Source: Trichaptum fuscoviolaceum
Taxonomy: Eukaryota > Basidiomycota > Agaricomycetes > Hymenochaetales > Trichaptaceae
Length of the DNA stretch: 64,000 nucleotides
NCBI GenBank assembly: GCA_910574455.1
Contig: CAJSYZ010000003.1
Coordinates: 3,781,250 to 3,845,249, forward strand
Direction of reading: 5' to 3'
The notes beneath the pieces are model-generated. The model made no database searches, was not told the origin of the DNA, and saw only the letters and a program-made list of their open reading frames with translations. Below, one piece after another: positions 1 to 11,902 of the stretch (its first letter is position 1; every line of letters begins with the position of its first letter). A program made the translations under genes and the position numbers.

Positions 1-2581
1 GACGTTCGGACGAGAGACTGTGAGACGTCGTAAAGACGCTTCGGGGAGTATGTGAATACGGACGGCATGACCGGCTCGCACGACGCTGACGAGCTGCTCG
101 AGATGCTTGCATGTCTTCTATCGCGGCCCCTTCCCTCTAAGATTTCGGGCAACTCAATGTCCAGAACAATTGACACTGCAGGCTCGCCGCCAACGGATGG
201 GACAGTGCATATCTCATGTGTCAGCCGGGTCGAACGAGCGAGCTCGGGACCTAAGAAAGACATCTCCTGCAAAAGTTGCTCAAGCGCAAACGCCAGCGCT
301 TCCTTGAAGCCGACCAACTCTTTCTCTTGAATATAGTCGACGTGCTGCACGACGCCCGAATATCGGGCCTCTTCCCGAACTCGGTCCACGTCCTTCCTGC
401 ACATGCGAATAAGCTCAGAAGCAGTGATGCCTGCGGCGTTCTCGAGCCATGCTTGCATCTCCACGGTGAACTCCTCGATGTCAAGGCGGTAAGAGGGAAT
501 CTTAAAGTAGGCGGTCAATTAAGCAAGCAAGCATTGCAGGGACGGACAGATCCTCACTTGGTGCTTAGCAAAATCGTAGACGAGTACTTCTCTGGTTCCA
601 CTACCCGAAGAACGCTCCGAATACAAAGAAATGTATGTTCCGCCGGGCTCGAGCACCGATTTCGTGCCATTCGAGACATAGTCACGGCACCCGAGGAGAA
701 TTCGGTCGACGTCTCGCTGAGCCGCACCTGTCGCGTCGGCCAGCGTGTCGCGGAAGCGGCGCATGAACTTTAACCTGTAACCTTTCTCTGCGTACTTCTG
801 AGGCCAAGTACTCTCCATACTACTGTTGAATGCAGTGCTTGAGGAGGAGGTCGAACCTGAGCGCTCCCGTTGTGGGAGCTCGCGAACGAAAAAGAGCATG
901 ACTCCTGAGTTCGTATCAGCGGTGGTTCTCTTTAAAGCCTCTAGCTGCACGCCTCTGTACTCCGAAGCTGCGTTCTCTGATAGAAGCAGGAATTCTGCGA
1001 GGTCAATGTGAGTTCCGGTCTCGAGTGTGCGATCGTACAAGTAACCAAGTTCGTTGATATTTATGTCGAGGTCGTCCGCCAACTGCGCGATAGCCGTTAG
1101 CAAATACAGTTTCAGGCTACTTCGAGCGTGCTCCGGTGAGGTTTGGTTGCACATAAGTCGGATGAACGAAGGGAGAAAACGACGAGATAGTCGAGTGTCG
1201 AAAACCGATCGTTGTTCCAGGTTTCCCATGAAAGGCATCAAGACGTCCCAATTAAAGGAGACAGACATGAGCCAGTGGAAGATATCATGCTCGATATCAA
1301 ATTCTTCCAATATATCCTAAGGTAGCGCCAGTCAGATCAAGGTGTAGAAGTAGCAAACTGATAAATCACCTTCGGGAGGCCATGTAGATCAACGATCCGA
1401 ACAGGAAGCATCCCCTTCTCGTTCACAAGGACTCGACCATCAGCCGAAAAAGCGATGCTAGCAATGCTCAATCGCGGCACCACCGTGCATTTCCGAACTC
1501 CGTGGGCTGATTTGTACGAATACAAGAATACAATTGCTGAAGCGACAATGAAAGTGATGACGGCGGGAATTACTGCAGAACGTGCATTGAGATGACAGTT
1601 AGCCAACATCATCATGATCCAGATCCAATGCTTCACTAAACTCACTCATGGTAACACTGTCACGCCGGTTTCGGTCAGCGTTTGTCTGTGCGAAAAGGTT
1701 GGATCTCGGGAAGAAGACCGTTCCATTGAGAGAAATGAAGTTGGCTCCGGCAACAGCGCTTCCGAAGACGAGAGCAAGGAGGATACGCATCCGAGTACAA
1801 CAGAGAAATCGTTGCCGTAATATAGTCAAACATAGAAAAGAAAAGAGCGATGCTGATAAGCAGAGGAGAAGCGAGATGAGAACCTGAGGAACTGAGAAAC
1901 TTGCAGAGATCGTCGGAAATGAGAGATACAATGCGTACTGAGCCAGGGTTAGACGCGAAAACACCTGAGAACGATCTGTTTTTACATACATGCATAAAAT
2001 CGACTGTGTGTCGGTGGATCAAATCAGTATCCCGAGGCAAACTTGAAACGCAGAACGTACATACCGGATAACCCAATTGCTAATGCACACAAAGTACATA
2101 TCCAGGGACTTGATCTTGATCTTACATCCATTATGATGAACGCCCCGAAGATGATCATACACGGCAATAGGAAAGAGAGCACGACAAATCCAGGATCTAG
2201 AGGAAGGAATATCGATACATTGTCCCCAAAATGCAGTGTGACGCGTGTCCCTAATACTGGAGAGTAGTTGTTTTAAGCTTACGAGGTACAGTGTGGCATG
2301 GTTAATAGACGGAGACTTACGTTGCGAGCTCCAGCACCCGAGAGAAATTAATAGTGTCGCAATCGCAATGGTAGACATTCGCTTCGCGTTGTGTTCCCCT
2401 CGAGCGTCTAGGCGAGCGAAGATGACGAACGAGACATATGCTCCAAGACTCGCATTGACCTGGGTGTATGCTAAGTGTAAGAGTCCTGTAGTATGCTCTT
2501 CAGTGCACTCACGAAGCTCCAGAACACGATGCCAGCATTCGTCTTGTAGGGTGTTTCCAGTCGTTCTGAGAAAGAGGCCAT
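1..2581 (-). CDS. MHYT-like fungal integral membrane protein, 3' part beyond the window
   Basis: The minus-strand gene starts at the ATG at 2581-2579 and runs off the left edge. The first exons are 2513-2581, 2321-2459 and 2065-2256, each with GT-AG borders and a kept frame; later junctions were not all resolved. The N-terminal third is a run of hydrophobic helices (starting MASFSERLETPY, then NAGIVFWSFVN and FLLPCMIIFGAFIIMD). Next comes a segment reading FSADGRVLVNEKGMLPVRI, which matches the 'S.DGR.LV...G.LP' block that follows the membrane part in fungal MHYT-like 7TM proteins. A long cytosolic helical region (519-1310 and 1-500) follows. These proteins are thought to be membrane sensors, but their function is not established. 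The family call rests on remembered pattern similarity, so it is moderate. The stop codon is not in the window. Confidence 0.55.
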
Positions 2582-3497
2582 GTCTAGTTCTGGTCCTTAT
2601 AGCAAGAAGTGAAAGAAGGTTACAGCACAGTCTACGCTGCACAAGATTTGTAGCCCAGGGGAAAAAGGGATGAATGATAGAGTACAGCTAGAACACCGAG
2701 TAGGAGAGGAAGATGGGTAGCGCAAGGAGAGGGGACGAGGGGGAGGGGGTCTAAAGGGACAGCAGGAATTTCGCTAGCTCAGATGCTTTTCTACTCCACA
2801 GCTCGGACAGGTGTTCTTCAGCGCATAATGGCCGAATAAGCTGGCCAGAGTTCTCCGCGCTTCTCAGTCTGCTGACACAAGTCAAGAAAGAAACACAGGC
2901 CCTGCACAGACATACATACTTTATGATGCCTGCATGGCCTCAGTAAGCGTCAAAGGTAGACTGTGCACTCCCCGATGTGTGCAGCGTTGCCCTCAGCGAA
3001 AAGCAACTCTTGACAGGCCGACAGGAGCCTATTTTTCACATTCCAACCGAAAAGCAAAGATCGAGAGAAGCATTGGACTGCGAGCTTGCATGTAATGGGT
3101 GAAAAACGTTGGCGGATCAAATTGACGACGCCCACTCCATTTCTCCCGTCGCTGTTCTCGTAAAGTGCAATGCTGCTGGGCCGATTTGCCCTTGATCTAG
3201 AAGAGTTGCAATGTGTTATAGTTTAGAGATCAGCGAGCCAGAAGAGTTCATCACGGTTGCAGTGTAAGTCTATGAAGCACAACACCTTCCAAGTCTTTGC
3301 CGCAAGTGCCATATCCGGCAATGTTCACACAGAGTATGGAAGAACCGGAAGCAAAAGCCCTAAAAGCAAAGCTAAAACTCTGATGAGTGCCGCAGGTATA
3401 TGTACGAGAGGCAGGCACTGAGAGTGTGCGGTACAGTGTAATACAGACAACAAGAACTACCGAACATACACCATGATGATATCCACCAATAATCTGC
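2582..3497. other. Intergenic, 5' flank of the membrane protein gene and 3' flank of TCTP
   Basis: About 0.9 kb between two minus-strand genes. It holds only short unconvincing reading frames and a purine-rich stretch near 2690-2760. I see no RNA gene or repeat. It probably carries the promoter of the membrane protein gene and the TCTP 3' UTR. Confidence 0.5.
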
Positions 3498-4344
3498 TTA
3501 GAGTTTAACTTCCTTAACACCATCCTTCCAGAAGGTAAAGTAGGCTAGAAGAAACCCGTCAGTACGTTACATATATCGGTGCAAGATGAGACTTACGGGT
3601 GACTCCGTCCTCCTGAACGTATGCCAGGCAGTAATTAGTTCGTGATTTAATGCGAGCATGCGTATTCACTCACCCTGTAGTTGAGAAGAGCCACCATGCC
3701 ATCAGGGTTCATGCTCTCGCCGGTATACTGTAGATTGGGACAGTTAATCAACTATACTGCCGATGATCGACATGTCAACTTACAAACTCGTAATCCTTGA
3801 AATTCGCTACGACCTTCTTTGCAAACTCCTGTGCGCCCTTCTCGAAGGCTGCTACACGGTCAGGGTTTGTCTCTTGAAGCTTGGTTTTAATGCTCTTCAT
3901 GTAACCCTGAACCCCGAGGTCAATAAAGCAGGCATTCATGGCCTATCACCGTGGCTCACCTTAAGATAAGAGAGGAAGCCTTTCTTGTCGAAGCCGGTCG
4001 ACTGCAGACGGAAGGAATACACGACGTTGTTGACGGTGACCGCTCCGTCCTCCAAACCTTCGTCTGCCTCCTCCGCAGACGGGTTGGCACCTGCAATAGC
4101 CCCGTCAGCGACGTTCGATCATATCGATAGACAGCATGCTCACCGATATCGACATCAGCGCCAGGCTTGACAGTGATGTTCTGGCAGTCCACTTCGTAAA
4201 CGATGTCTCCAACCTCCTTCCTGCAAAAAGCGAGCCGAACGTGAGCATATGCGCATACAGGGAGATTAGCCACAGTCCAACGCACAGAGGGAAGGCATCC
4301 GAGAAGAGCTCGTCGTCGGTGATGATGTCGGTGTAGAGCAACAT
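3498..4344 (-). CDS. TMA19: Translationally controlled tumour protein homologue (TCTP/TMA19)
   Basis: Seven exons: complement(3498-3544, 3597-3612, 3674-3727, 3784-3906, 3960-4090, 4144-4220, 4286-4344). They sum to 507 nt, or 168 aa, the usual TCTP length. The start reads MLLYTDIITDDELFSDAFP, followed by GDIVYEVDC, the acidic loop ANPSAEEADEG, then ESMNPDGMVALLNY and the C-terminal FWKDGVKEVKL. All are classic TCTP signatures. The family consists of abundant cytosolic proteins that associate with ribosomes and with EF1A/EF1B and respond to stress. Exon 6 is only 16 nt (3597-3612) and encodes EDGVT plus part of a proline codon. The gene shares a 217-bp divergent promoter with UTP15. Confidence 0.95.
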
Positions 4345-4561
4345 TTTTTCGAGATAAGGCAGGCGAAAAGAAATAAAAAGACGTATAAAAGAGAGCGAGC
4401 AAGAAGATGGCGGTGTAGAGAAGAGGTCCACTTGACATCGACAACAAAACTTCAGCGGGAGCCATCGTTCGGGTATCGCCGATCATCGCACGTGGCTAAT
4501 TTTTGTACGCATCCGACTTCCGAAGTCGACTTCCGCAAGTGCTTTTGCTCTGGTCCAAGCC
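4345..4561. promoter_or_regulatory. Divergent promoter between TCTP and UTP15
   Basis: Only 217 bp separate the two start codons, so both transcripts must initiate here. Both genes serve ribosome production or translation, which fits shared growth control. I see no single diagnostic operator. Confidence 0.6.
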
Positions 4562-6376
4562 ATGGACTACCAGCCGGTCGTTATCAAGAAACACGCCAGA
4601 CCTTCCGTGAAGCGAACCTCAGAGTCGAGATATTGGCGACAGTACAAGCAGCCGGTCTTTGTCAAAGAATATGCTCCTGTAACCTCTGTTCATTTTTCGC
4701 CTGCAAAACCGCATAGGTATGCTGTCACAGCTGCTACACGCGTGCAGATTTATGCACCGCGAACACAGAAAGTCGTCAAGACCATTTCGCGCTTCAAGGA
4801 CGTAGCAAGATCGGGATGCATTAGGGCGGATGGAAAGCTAGTTGTAGCTGGAGATGATAGTGGTCTTATACAGGTGAGTGAACAACGCATTTTCTTCGCG
4901 CTTTCTTCTTACATAAATATTTCCAAGGTTTTTGATGTTAACTCCCGAGCAATCCTTCGAACACTCGACTCTCATAAACAACCAGTGCATGTCACCAAAT
5001 TCTCTTCTGCCAACCAAACCCAAATACTGTCTTGCTCCGATGACACTACGGTCAAGCTCTGGGACGTTCCCTCTCAATCCGAGATCACCACTTTCTACGC
5101 CCACACAGACTATGTTCGTGCAGGCCAAGTTGCGCCAAACAACCCCCACCTCATTCTGTCTGGCTCCTACGACTCAACTGTACGTCTATTTGACGCGCGG
5201 ACGGGCCAATGCGAAATGACTATGGGCGGTCCAGATTCGACCACAGGCAAAAATGTGCTTCCCGTCGAGCAAGTCCTGATGTTCCCTTCTGGCACCGTTG
5301 CCCTCTCGGCTGCGGGACCGATTTTACGAGCTTGGGATCTCGTTGCGGGCGGGCGGTGTTTGCGTGCTCTGTCAAATCACCAGAAGACGGTCACATCTCT
5401 TGCATTCGATTCGCGCGCAAGCCGGGTATTGACAGGTGGATTGGACCATATGGTGAAGGTATACGATGTGAGCACATACAAAGTCGTACACACGATGCGG
5501 TACCCCGCTCCGGTGCTATGTCTTGCTATCTCGGTGAGTCTTCACCGCGCAATAAACATTCTATCCATTTGACTGAGCATAACAACGCCTTAACGCATTC
5601 AAGCCGGACGACACGCACATTGCCGCTGGAATGACAGACGGTACGCTCTCCGTGCGACGGCGTCAACCGAAGGCGTCTGAATCTGCCAACGAGCCATTCT
5701 CCGTTGCTTCTTTGCGCGCAGGCACATTCGAAACCTTCATCGGAGGTGCTGTACCCGCAATCGGCGAAGGCCGGTTCCGTGACAAAGGCAAAGCGAAAGC
5801 GAAACCTGTTGGCGATGTTGACGAGTTCAAAGTCGAGTCTCGCCGTAAGAAGAAACTGAGGGAATACGATCGACTGTTAAAGAACTTCAAGTATTCGGCT
5901 GCGCTTGATTCGGTATTACGGAAGGTGAGATCGTCGTAAAACTTTCGTTACTGACTATATATTGATTGTGATCTGCAGCAAGTGCCACCGACAACAGCAT
6001 TTTCGCTGATACAAGAACTAGTGCATCGTGATGGCCTAAGGATTGCGCTTGCTGGTCGAGACGACGTTTTATTGGAACCAATTCTACGGCTACTAGTCAA
6101 ATTCATTACTGATCCTCGGTTCGGAGATCTTGCCATGGGTGTTGCGAGTATCGTTATAGGTTAGTTATCTTCTCGGTGCTGTCCTCGCTTCGCCTCTAAT
6201 ATTTGAATGAATGGGTAGATATGTACACTCCCGTCCTCGGCCAATCTCCACTAATCGACGCGCTCTTCGTCCGTTTACGCAAAAAAGTTGAAGAGGAACT
6301 CCGGTTCCAAAGGGAGCTCACCAAAGTCAAGGGTGCCCTCGACATGATCTTCGCTTCTTCCGCATTGGCAGCATAA
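4562..6376 (+). CDS. UTP15: U3 snoRNP-associated WD40 protein UTP15
   Basis: Exons 4562-4873, 4928-5533, 5604-5924, 5979-6159 and 6219-6376 sum to 1578 nt, or 525 aa. The N-terminus (MDYQPVVIKKHARPSVKR) and the following WD40 blades (for example SCSDDTTVKLWDV and SGSYDSTVRLFD, roughly residues 40-340) match UTP15. The second half, from about residue 370 (RRKKKLREYDRLLKNFKY onward), is the UTP15 C-terminal helical domain ending in EELRFQRELTKVKGALD. UTP15 belongs to the t-UTP/UtpA subcomplex of the small-subunit processome, linking rDNA transcription to 18S pre-rRNA processing in the nucleolus. The introns are 54-70 nt. The gene ends 134 bp from the converging CTNNBL1 gene. Confidence 0.95.
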
Positions 6377-6510
6377 CTTATCTTCCACACTTACTTTTCT
6401 TGCAAGACCGATTGCTTCCCCATTTCTCTTATGTTGTTTGTTTACAATATTCAAGTATTAAATTAAGTAGCGCACATAAATGCATATACTTCCGTGGAAA
6501 CAAACGAATC

Positions 6511-8901
6511 TTAACACCCATCGAGGTAGGTAATAAGGCCTCCTAATATCTCTTTTTGGGGTGGTGAAGCATCGTCGACTTGACTTGCTGCAGATATGTC
6601 CTCATCCATATTGTCTCGGAATACCTTTAGCACTTCTACGACGTCTTTCAACGTCCGTCCTTTCCTTCCCAGCATATTTTGCGCATGAGTCTGTATCTGA
6701 AGCAAAAATGTCAGCGGTGAAATTGCTTTCGAGCTGTCAGTCAGATAGAGCTTACCCCATCGTCTTCCATACATATCCATGCAATAATGTAGTCGACAGT
6801 CTGTAATGTGTATAGACCACCATCAAGTCTGAGGAGATACCACCGATCTTCCTCCACCTCCGTGATCTCCTCTGCATCCTCTTTCATCTGCGACTTCTCC
6901 TTATCGATCTCCTTATCGACCGCTTTTAGCCTAATCTCCGCATTCTCTCTGATATCGAGAAGACGGTCGACCTTCTCGTAATTGTTCTCGACGAACTTTG
7001 CTAGTAAACGCATGCGTGGGGCGGTGTCAGATGCAAGATTGGAGAGAAGCGAGGAGAATATGCCAAGGATATGACCCGTGTCGTCGGATATTGCAGCAGC
7101 AGGTCCTTTACCCTTCTTCAAGGACTGTAGATGTATAATAAGCTCAAGCCCCAAGGCCATGAAAAGAGACACGCACCTTGCCCATAAACGACGAGAATAT
7201 TGTTTTAAGTCCAAGTGCTTCTACGAAAGTTTCGCAGCACTTGGTCCCTGCTGGACCAGCCAACGCGAAGTCCAAGGCCTTGATGCATTGCTGAGTTGAG
7301 GTCTTTTTGTCCCTGTATAAAACGTCAACCCCCGTCCATAACACAGGTAATTATCAACTCACTTCATCATGAGGACCATAAGATCGACACCTTCTGCTTC
7401 AAGAAACAGGTTTTTTATTTCTGGTTCAGATAATGCGGCACATAACGAATCAAAGACGTTCTCCATGAACTCTTCCTCGTCAGCATCAACTGGATCTCGT
7501 CTTCGATATTGCTGCATGCCAATCAGCACTTCGACTTTCCCAAAGACGAAATTCACGTACTGATAGAACTTTTAATGCTGTTTCTACCCCATCTGCCTTA
7601 CCAAATGCCAATCTGTTTTGTCTGTTGTCTAATAAAATAGACAAAATCTCGGCCGCATAGACGCGATTGCCGTCATGACTCTTCGCTTCAATGCGTTTAA
7701 GTAGCCAAGAGAGAATTGTTGTTTTGGAGACAAGGTTCTTTCCGAGTTCTGGATTAATGCTCAATATGCTCTCGAATATTCCTAGAGTATGAATAAGTCA
7801 CTAAATTTCATCGCAGGTTGAACATACGCACCTAAAATATCGAACACTCCTTGTCGATCTGTTTCTTCTTCTTCATTTAGCCGAGGTAAATTGTCCACCA
7901 ATAACTCTAGTATAGAGTATTCAAGCTACACAACTTAGCAACGAGAAACACTGACAAGAGACACACTTAGCAGGACATACCAATGTATCAATTAAAGACT
8001 TAATCGTAGACTCCCTACGATCGGTTTCGTCTTCCTCGTCTTCATTCTCTGCGCCTGCCTCTTCATCTATGAGCTCATTTACAAGCTGTACCACATCAAT
8101 CATAATGTCGGTATTCTCATGGCTCATTAAGTTTATGAGCTTTTCTACGGCACCAGACTTCACAAGCTCAGGATATGCAAGTACAGGTGCTTGAGAGAGC
8201 GGCAGCAGTGCCTTTATTGCACTATCCAACTCGGCTTCAGAGTCGATGAACCTGACGGGAAAGATAAGCTATCACTAAGTAAGAAGTGCACAATACATAC
8301 TTTGTAGGATCATTAGGATACTTAGACCGTTGGTCTTGGTTCTTGTCGACGGCTCGTTCAAATCGCAAAAGCATTCGACGTATGCTCGTTATTGAAAGTT
8401 CTTCATGCTATCGACATCTATGCTCAGCACTGTCAGACAAGCCAGTCTGCAAAAGAAGTCACTTACTTCGTCCAAGGTACCCTCGCCGCCGGCTTTGTCA
8501 AATATATTGAGAATCGTTTTCTGTTCATCGGTCAGTCCTCCGCCAAAGAACCGCCCTTCGCCGTCCTCCTCAGCGAAGTAGTCGGCATCGTTCCCCGGAG
8601 CAAATTCGCCAACTAACTCCACGTCCATCTCTTCGTCTTCCTCATCACGTACGGTAGCTTGTCTCGATTTACCTCCACTTGATGACCCATTCGTTTGAGG
8701 CGGAGGTGAAGGTTGAGTAAATGTTGATGAAATAGGAGCCTCAACCTTCATGCGCTTTAGCATCTCCGGGGTCGGAGCCTCTGGCATTCGCCTTTTGTTG
8801 CCTCCGATGGGCAGTTTTGGTGTCTGCCATAATGAATAAGAAATAAATAGTTCGCAGAGATGTTGAAAAGACCATACCTTGAAGAGCTTGTCAATGTCCA
8901 T
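6511..8901 (-). CDS. CTNNBL1: Beta-catenin-like protein 1 (CTNNBL1), spliceosome-associated ARM protein
   Basis: Ten exons: complement(6511-6690, 6756-7124, 7177-7312, 7363-7511, 7561-7781, 7832-7925, 7981-8251, 8301-8407, 8467-8823, 8878-8901). They sum to 1908 nt, or 635 aa. The N-terminus has a basic NLS-like patch (GGNKRRMPEAPTPEMLKRMK) and an acidic stretch. The family block EEDGEGRFFGGGLT follows, then alpha-helical ARM-type repeats with the acidic insert NEDEEDETDRRESTIKSL. The C-terminus (HAQNMLGRKGRTLKDVVEVL) also fits the family. CTNNBL1 associates with the Prp19/CDC5L complex in the nucleus. The first coding exon is only 24 nt. It diverges from the RBM42-like gene with 299 bp between start codons. 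Confidence 0.93.
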
Positions 8902-9200
8902 ATTGGAGCCTTTACTACCGCCTCAAGTTTTGCACTCTGTATTTTTATTTCCGTTCCCTTTTCATATGAGCTCTTGAGGGTGTTCAGGTCTTTATAAAAC
9001 CCGGTGAAGTTGAGCCCGAACGAAATGGATGCTCTCTTGAGTTCACTGCAGTCAATGTCGTCACATAAACATGTATTTGGCCTTGTTTGCCACCACGGCA
9101 CAGCTTGATTCAGGTTTGTGCAGTGTTGATGAAGTCGTACGCGCAGCTCTTTCTAGAACCATCAACATCCAATCCTTCATCCTTAAGATTATCGACAACA
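8902..9200. promoter_or_regulatory. Divergent promoter between CTNNBL1 and the RBM42-like gene
   Basis: 299 bp separate the two start codons of two RNA-metabolism genes. Both transcripts must start here. I see no diagnostic motif. Confidence 0.55.
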
Positions 9201-10027
9201 ATGAGTCAATACTCAGCGTCCAACTTCTACCAGTCCTACCAACAGCAAAACTCTGCTTCCTCTGACGTTAATCCCTATTATCAACCATACGCTGGCCCTC
9301 AATACCCGACAGCAGGTAGCTCAAGCTCTCACCACCAAGCACCCGTACCTGCCAATGCGTACGAATATGATGTCGGAATTGTCGCGCAGCAGAGTGTATA
9401 TGTCCCGGGTGCGATGGTGGATAAGCGTGGGGGTGCAGGTGGAAAAGTTGCAAAGGGCGGGAAGCGGACCACCGTGCTGAGGAAAGGAGCTGGAAAGGTC
9501 TGGGAGGATCAGACACTACTGGAATGGGATTCCTGTGAGCACCTTCTAGATCTTCTCATTTCACCTTGGAAAGCCGGTTCTGATTATTATGCATAGCGTG
9601 GTTCCGGTTGTTCGTGGGCGATCTGAGTAACGATGTCTCAGATGACGTCCTCTCTAATGCTTTCAACAAGTACCCATCCTTCACGAAGGCCCGTGTGATT
9701 CGAGATCGCTTGAGCCAGAAGGTACGTCTATTTTTCGAAGACCATTCTTTGTGATACCGACGAATGATAATTGTATCAGGCAAAGTTTGGATTTGTTGCA
9801 TTCTCTGACCCTGAAGATTTCTTGAAGGCTTGGAAGGAAATGGATGGTACGTTTATCAAGATATTTTTCCCTTTTTTCCGCTCAACTTTTATATAGGCAA
9901 GTACGTTGGCAATCGTCCTATTAAGTTGAAAAAGGCAGATAACAGCATTCGCCCGGTCGATATTGGGCACAAGAAGGCTAAACAACTCGAGAAGGACCTC
10001 AAGAAGAATAGGTCTAAGCCCTACTGA
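9201..10027 (+). CDS. RBM42: RBM42-like RNA-binding protein (one RRM)
   Basis: Exons 9201-9534, 9597-9721, 9780-9846 and 9897-10027 sum to 657 nt, or 218 aa. The first 100 residues are low-complexity (rich in Tyr, Gln, Ser, Ala). Residues about 110-205 form one RRM with RNP2-like RLFVGDLSNDV and RNP1-like AKFGFVAFSDPEDF. The post-RRM tail GKYVGNRPIKLKKADN is highly typical of RBM42. RBM42 proteins bind mRNA and have been linked to splicing and stress granules; the role here is inferred. The start ATG at 9201 is the one that puts MSQYSASNF directly in frame. It converges on the L5 gene 408 bp downstream. Confidence 0.88.
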
Positions 10028-10435
10028 AGGAACAATGGCCTCCCGACATCGCAGATTCTTAGGACTATCCGTGTACGTGCTGCACTGCGTGTCTAGGAGC
10101 ATCTCACAGCTTTCCCCCCTTCCATGGTTAGAATACATGACAATGGTTGACGAACCAAAGTACGGGTCAGTATTACTTATAACTGTATTTTCAGTATACT
10201 CCTCCAATTTTCAGGACGCCCGTCTCGAGCACCCTATGTTTGTCATGTTGATATTCATTCAACATAACTTATGCATGATTCACGCAATAAATAATTTCCA
10301 CAATGTTTATGAGGTGTATGAAATGTATGATAGCAATGCGACACCTAGGCATAGGATGGTGGGCATAAGAACTTATCCCTTTTGTGGCGCATGAATACAG
10401 GAAGCATAGCATAAAGAAGCATCGTGTCAGAAAAT
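10028..10435. other. Convergent intergenic spacer (3' UTRs)
   Basis: 408 bp between the convergent RBM42-like and L5 genes. It becomes AT-rich near 10200-10330, as expected for 3' ends. No gene is seen. Confidence 0.5.
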
Positions 10436-11474
10436 CTACTCGTCGTCCTCGTCCATCTCTGCCTGGGTATCTGCGCCAGATTGGAAGGCTTTGATCTTCG
10501 CCTCGATGTTGGCCTTGCGACCAGCGAGGGTGAGGCGTGGGGTCTTGTATTTGAGCGACTCCGCTTTCCAGTCCTTCTTCTCGGTCGGCTTGAAAGTCGG
10601 GTCCTCACGGATAGCAGCGTATGCGTTCGTGTAAATTTCCTCAATGTCTTCAGAGCCAACCTCATCGGCAAGGTAGGTCGAGAACTGCTTCTTGAAGCGC
10701 TCGTCATCTTCCTCTTCGAGCGACTCCATGTACTCCGCAACGTGCCCGCCGTAGATGTACTTCTTGAGCACCTCAGCGTCAAGCTCCTTCGACTCGGGGT
10801 CGTAGCCGGGGAAGCGCTTCTCGGAGTGGGGGATGAAGACACCACCGTCGGACGCACCCTTCATCGCACCGAAAACACGGGCACCAGTAGAGGTGCGGCG
10901 GAGACCAACGTCGAGGAAGCACTTGAAGGGGCGGGGGGCGTCGTCGTCATCAAGGGCCTCAGTGTGCTGGAAGGTACCGTCTGGCTCCGCAACACCCTCG
11001 TACTTGTCGGCTAAGCCAAGCTTGACGAGAGCACGACGGGCGCAGAGGAGACCGGTCGCATAAGCTATGAGATACTGATCAGATAGTCATTTCTGCTACG
11101 TGAGGCAAGCAAGCTCACCAGCAGTCCAGTTAGTCAGACCGTGGTTAATGCCGTAGCGCGGGAGCTCCTTGGAGGTCGCAGCGCAGAGGACGAAGTCGCC
11201 CTGGAGGCGCGCATAGACGATTTGAACAATGACCTGCTTGTTCGTGAAGCGGACGACCAGGCGGTACTTGGGTGCGTTGTACTTGTTCTTCGCCTGGGTG
11301 ATCAAACGCTTGCGCGCATAGTCTGTACAAGTCATAGTTATCAATATTTCCGGACGCAGCTTTCTGAACAACAGTGTGTAACGCACAGTCGGTCTTGCCC
11401 TCGCGGCGACGGCGGTACTTGACCTGGAAGCGGGAGAAGTACGCGTTGGACTTGACGTTCTTGACGAAGGGCAT
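10436..11474 (-). CDS. RPL5: 60S ribosomal protein L5 (uL18)
   Basis: Exons complement(10436-11064, 11119-11322, 11387-11474) sum to 921 nt, or 306 aa. The start [20 protein letters not shown], the block [20 protein letters not shown] and [10 protein letters not shown] are near-invariant in eukaryotic L5. The C-terminal half ([24 protein letters not shown]) also fits. L5 binds 5S rRNA and delivers it with L11 to the pre-60S particle. An AG sits just before the ATG on the coding strand, with a GTAAGC donor about 140 nt upstream, so a 5'-UTR intron is likely. A non-ATG open frame continues upstream of the ATG, but I reject it as an N-terminal extension because canonical L5 starts exactly here. 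Confidence 0.96.
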
Positions 11475-11902
11475 CTACAGTAGCAAGTCAGTCTCATCCG
11501 TTCGAAGTAGACATCATCCACCCAATATGCTGCAACCAACTGCCCTCCGTCACTCCTCAATAGATCGAGAAGATGTTCTCCAGGCCACCTGCAGCAGTAG
11601 AACGGACTATATGGGCTTACCTTGCTGTCCTCGACGTCGGCGGTGTCGTTGAGTGATGTCTTCAAACAGCTGGCGCGCTCAAGTTTCGAATGGTGTCCAT
11701 AATAGGAAAGTAACGCTTAGTCAGCTATTTATCCTTTAATGTAAACTTTGAAGCCGCCTGTGATTGGCTACCGCGTCTAACTCTCGAGCTATACGGACAC
11801 TTTCTAAGTCATAAATACAGATTAACTAGAGCCATAACTATAGTGTCTATATATGTATATATATGAAGTCTACTCTGCTCTAAGACCTAAGACGGTCGTC
11901 CA
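11475..11902. promoter_or_regulatory. L5 promoter and 5' UTR region
   Basis: 428 bp upstream of the L5 start and downstream of the F-box-like gene. It contains the likely 5'-UTR intron of L5 (donor near 11620, acceptor at 11475) and an AT-rich part at 11800-11870. No ORF is supported. Confidence 0.45.

Noticed and set aside
11475..11665. N-terminal extension of L5 via an upstream in-frame segment
   Set aside because: The open frame begins with TTG, not ATG, and canonical L5 starts MPFVK; the segment is more likely a 5'-UTR exon and intron.
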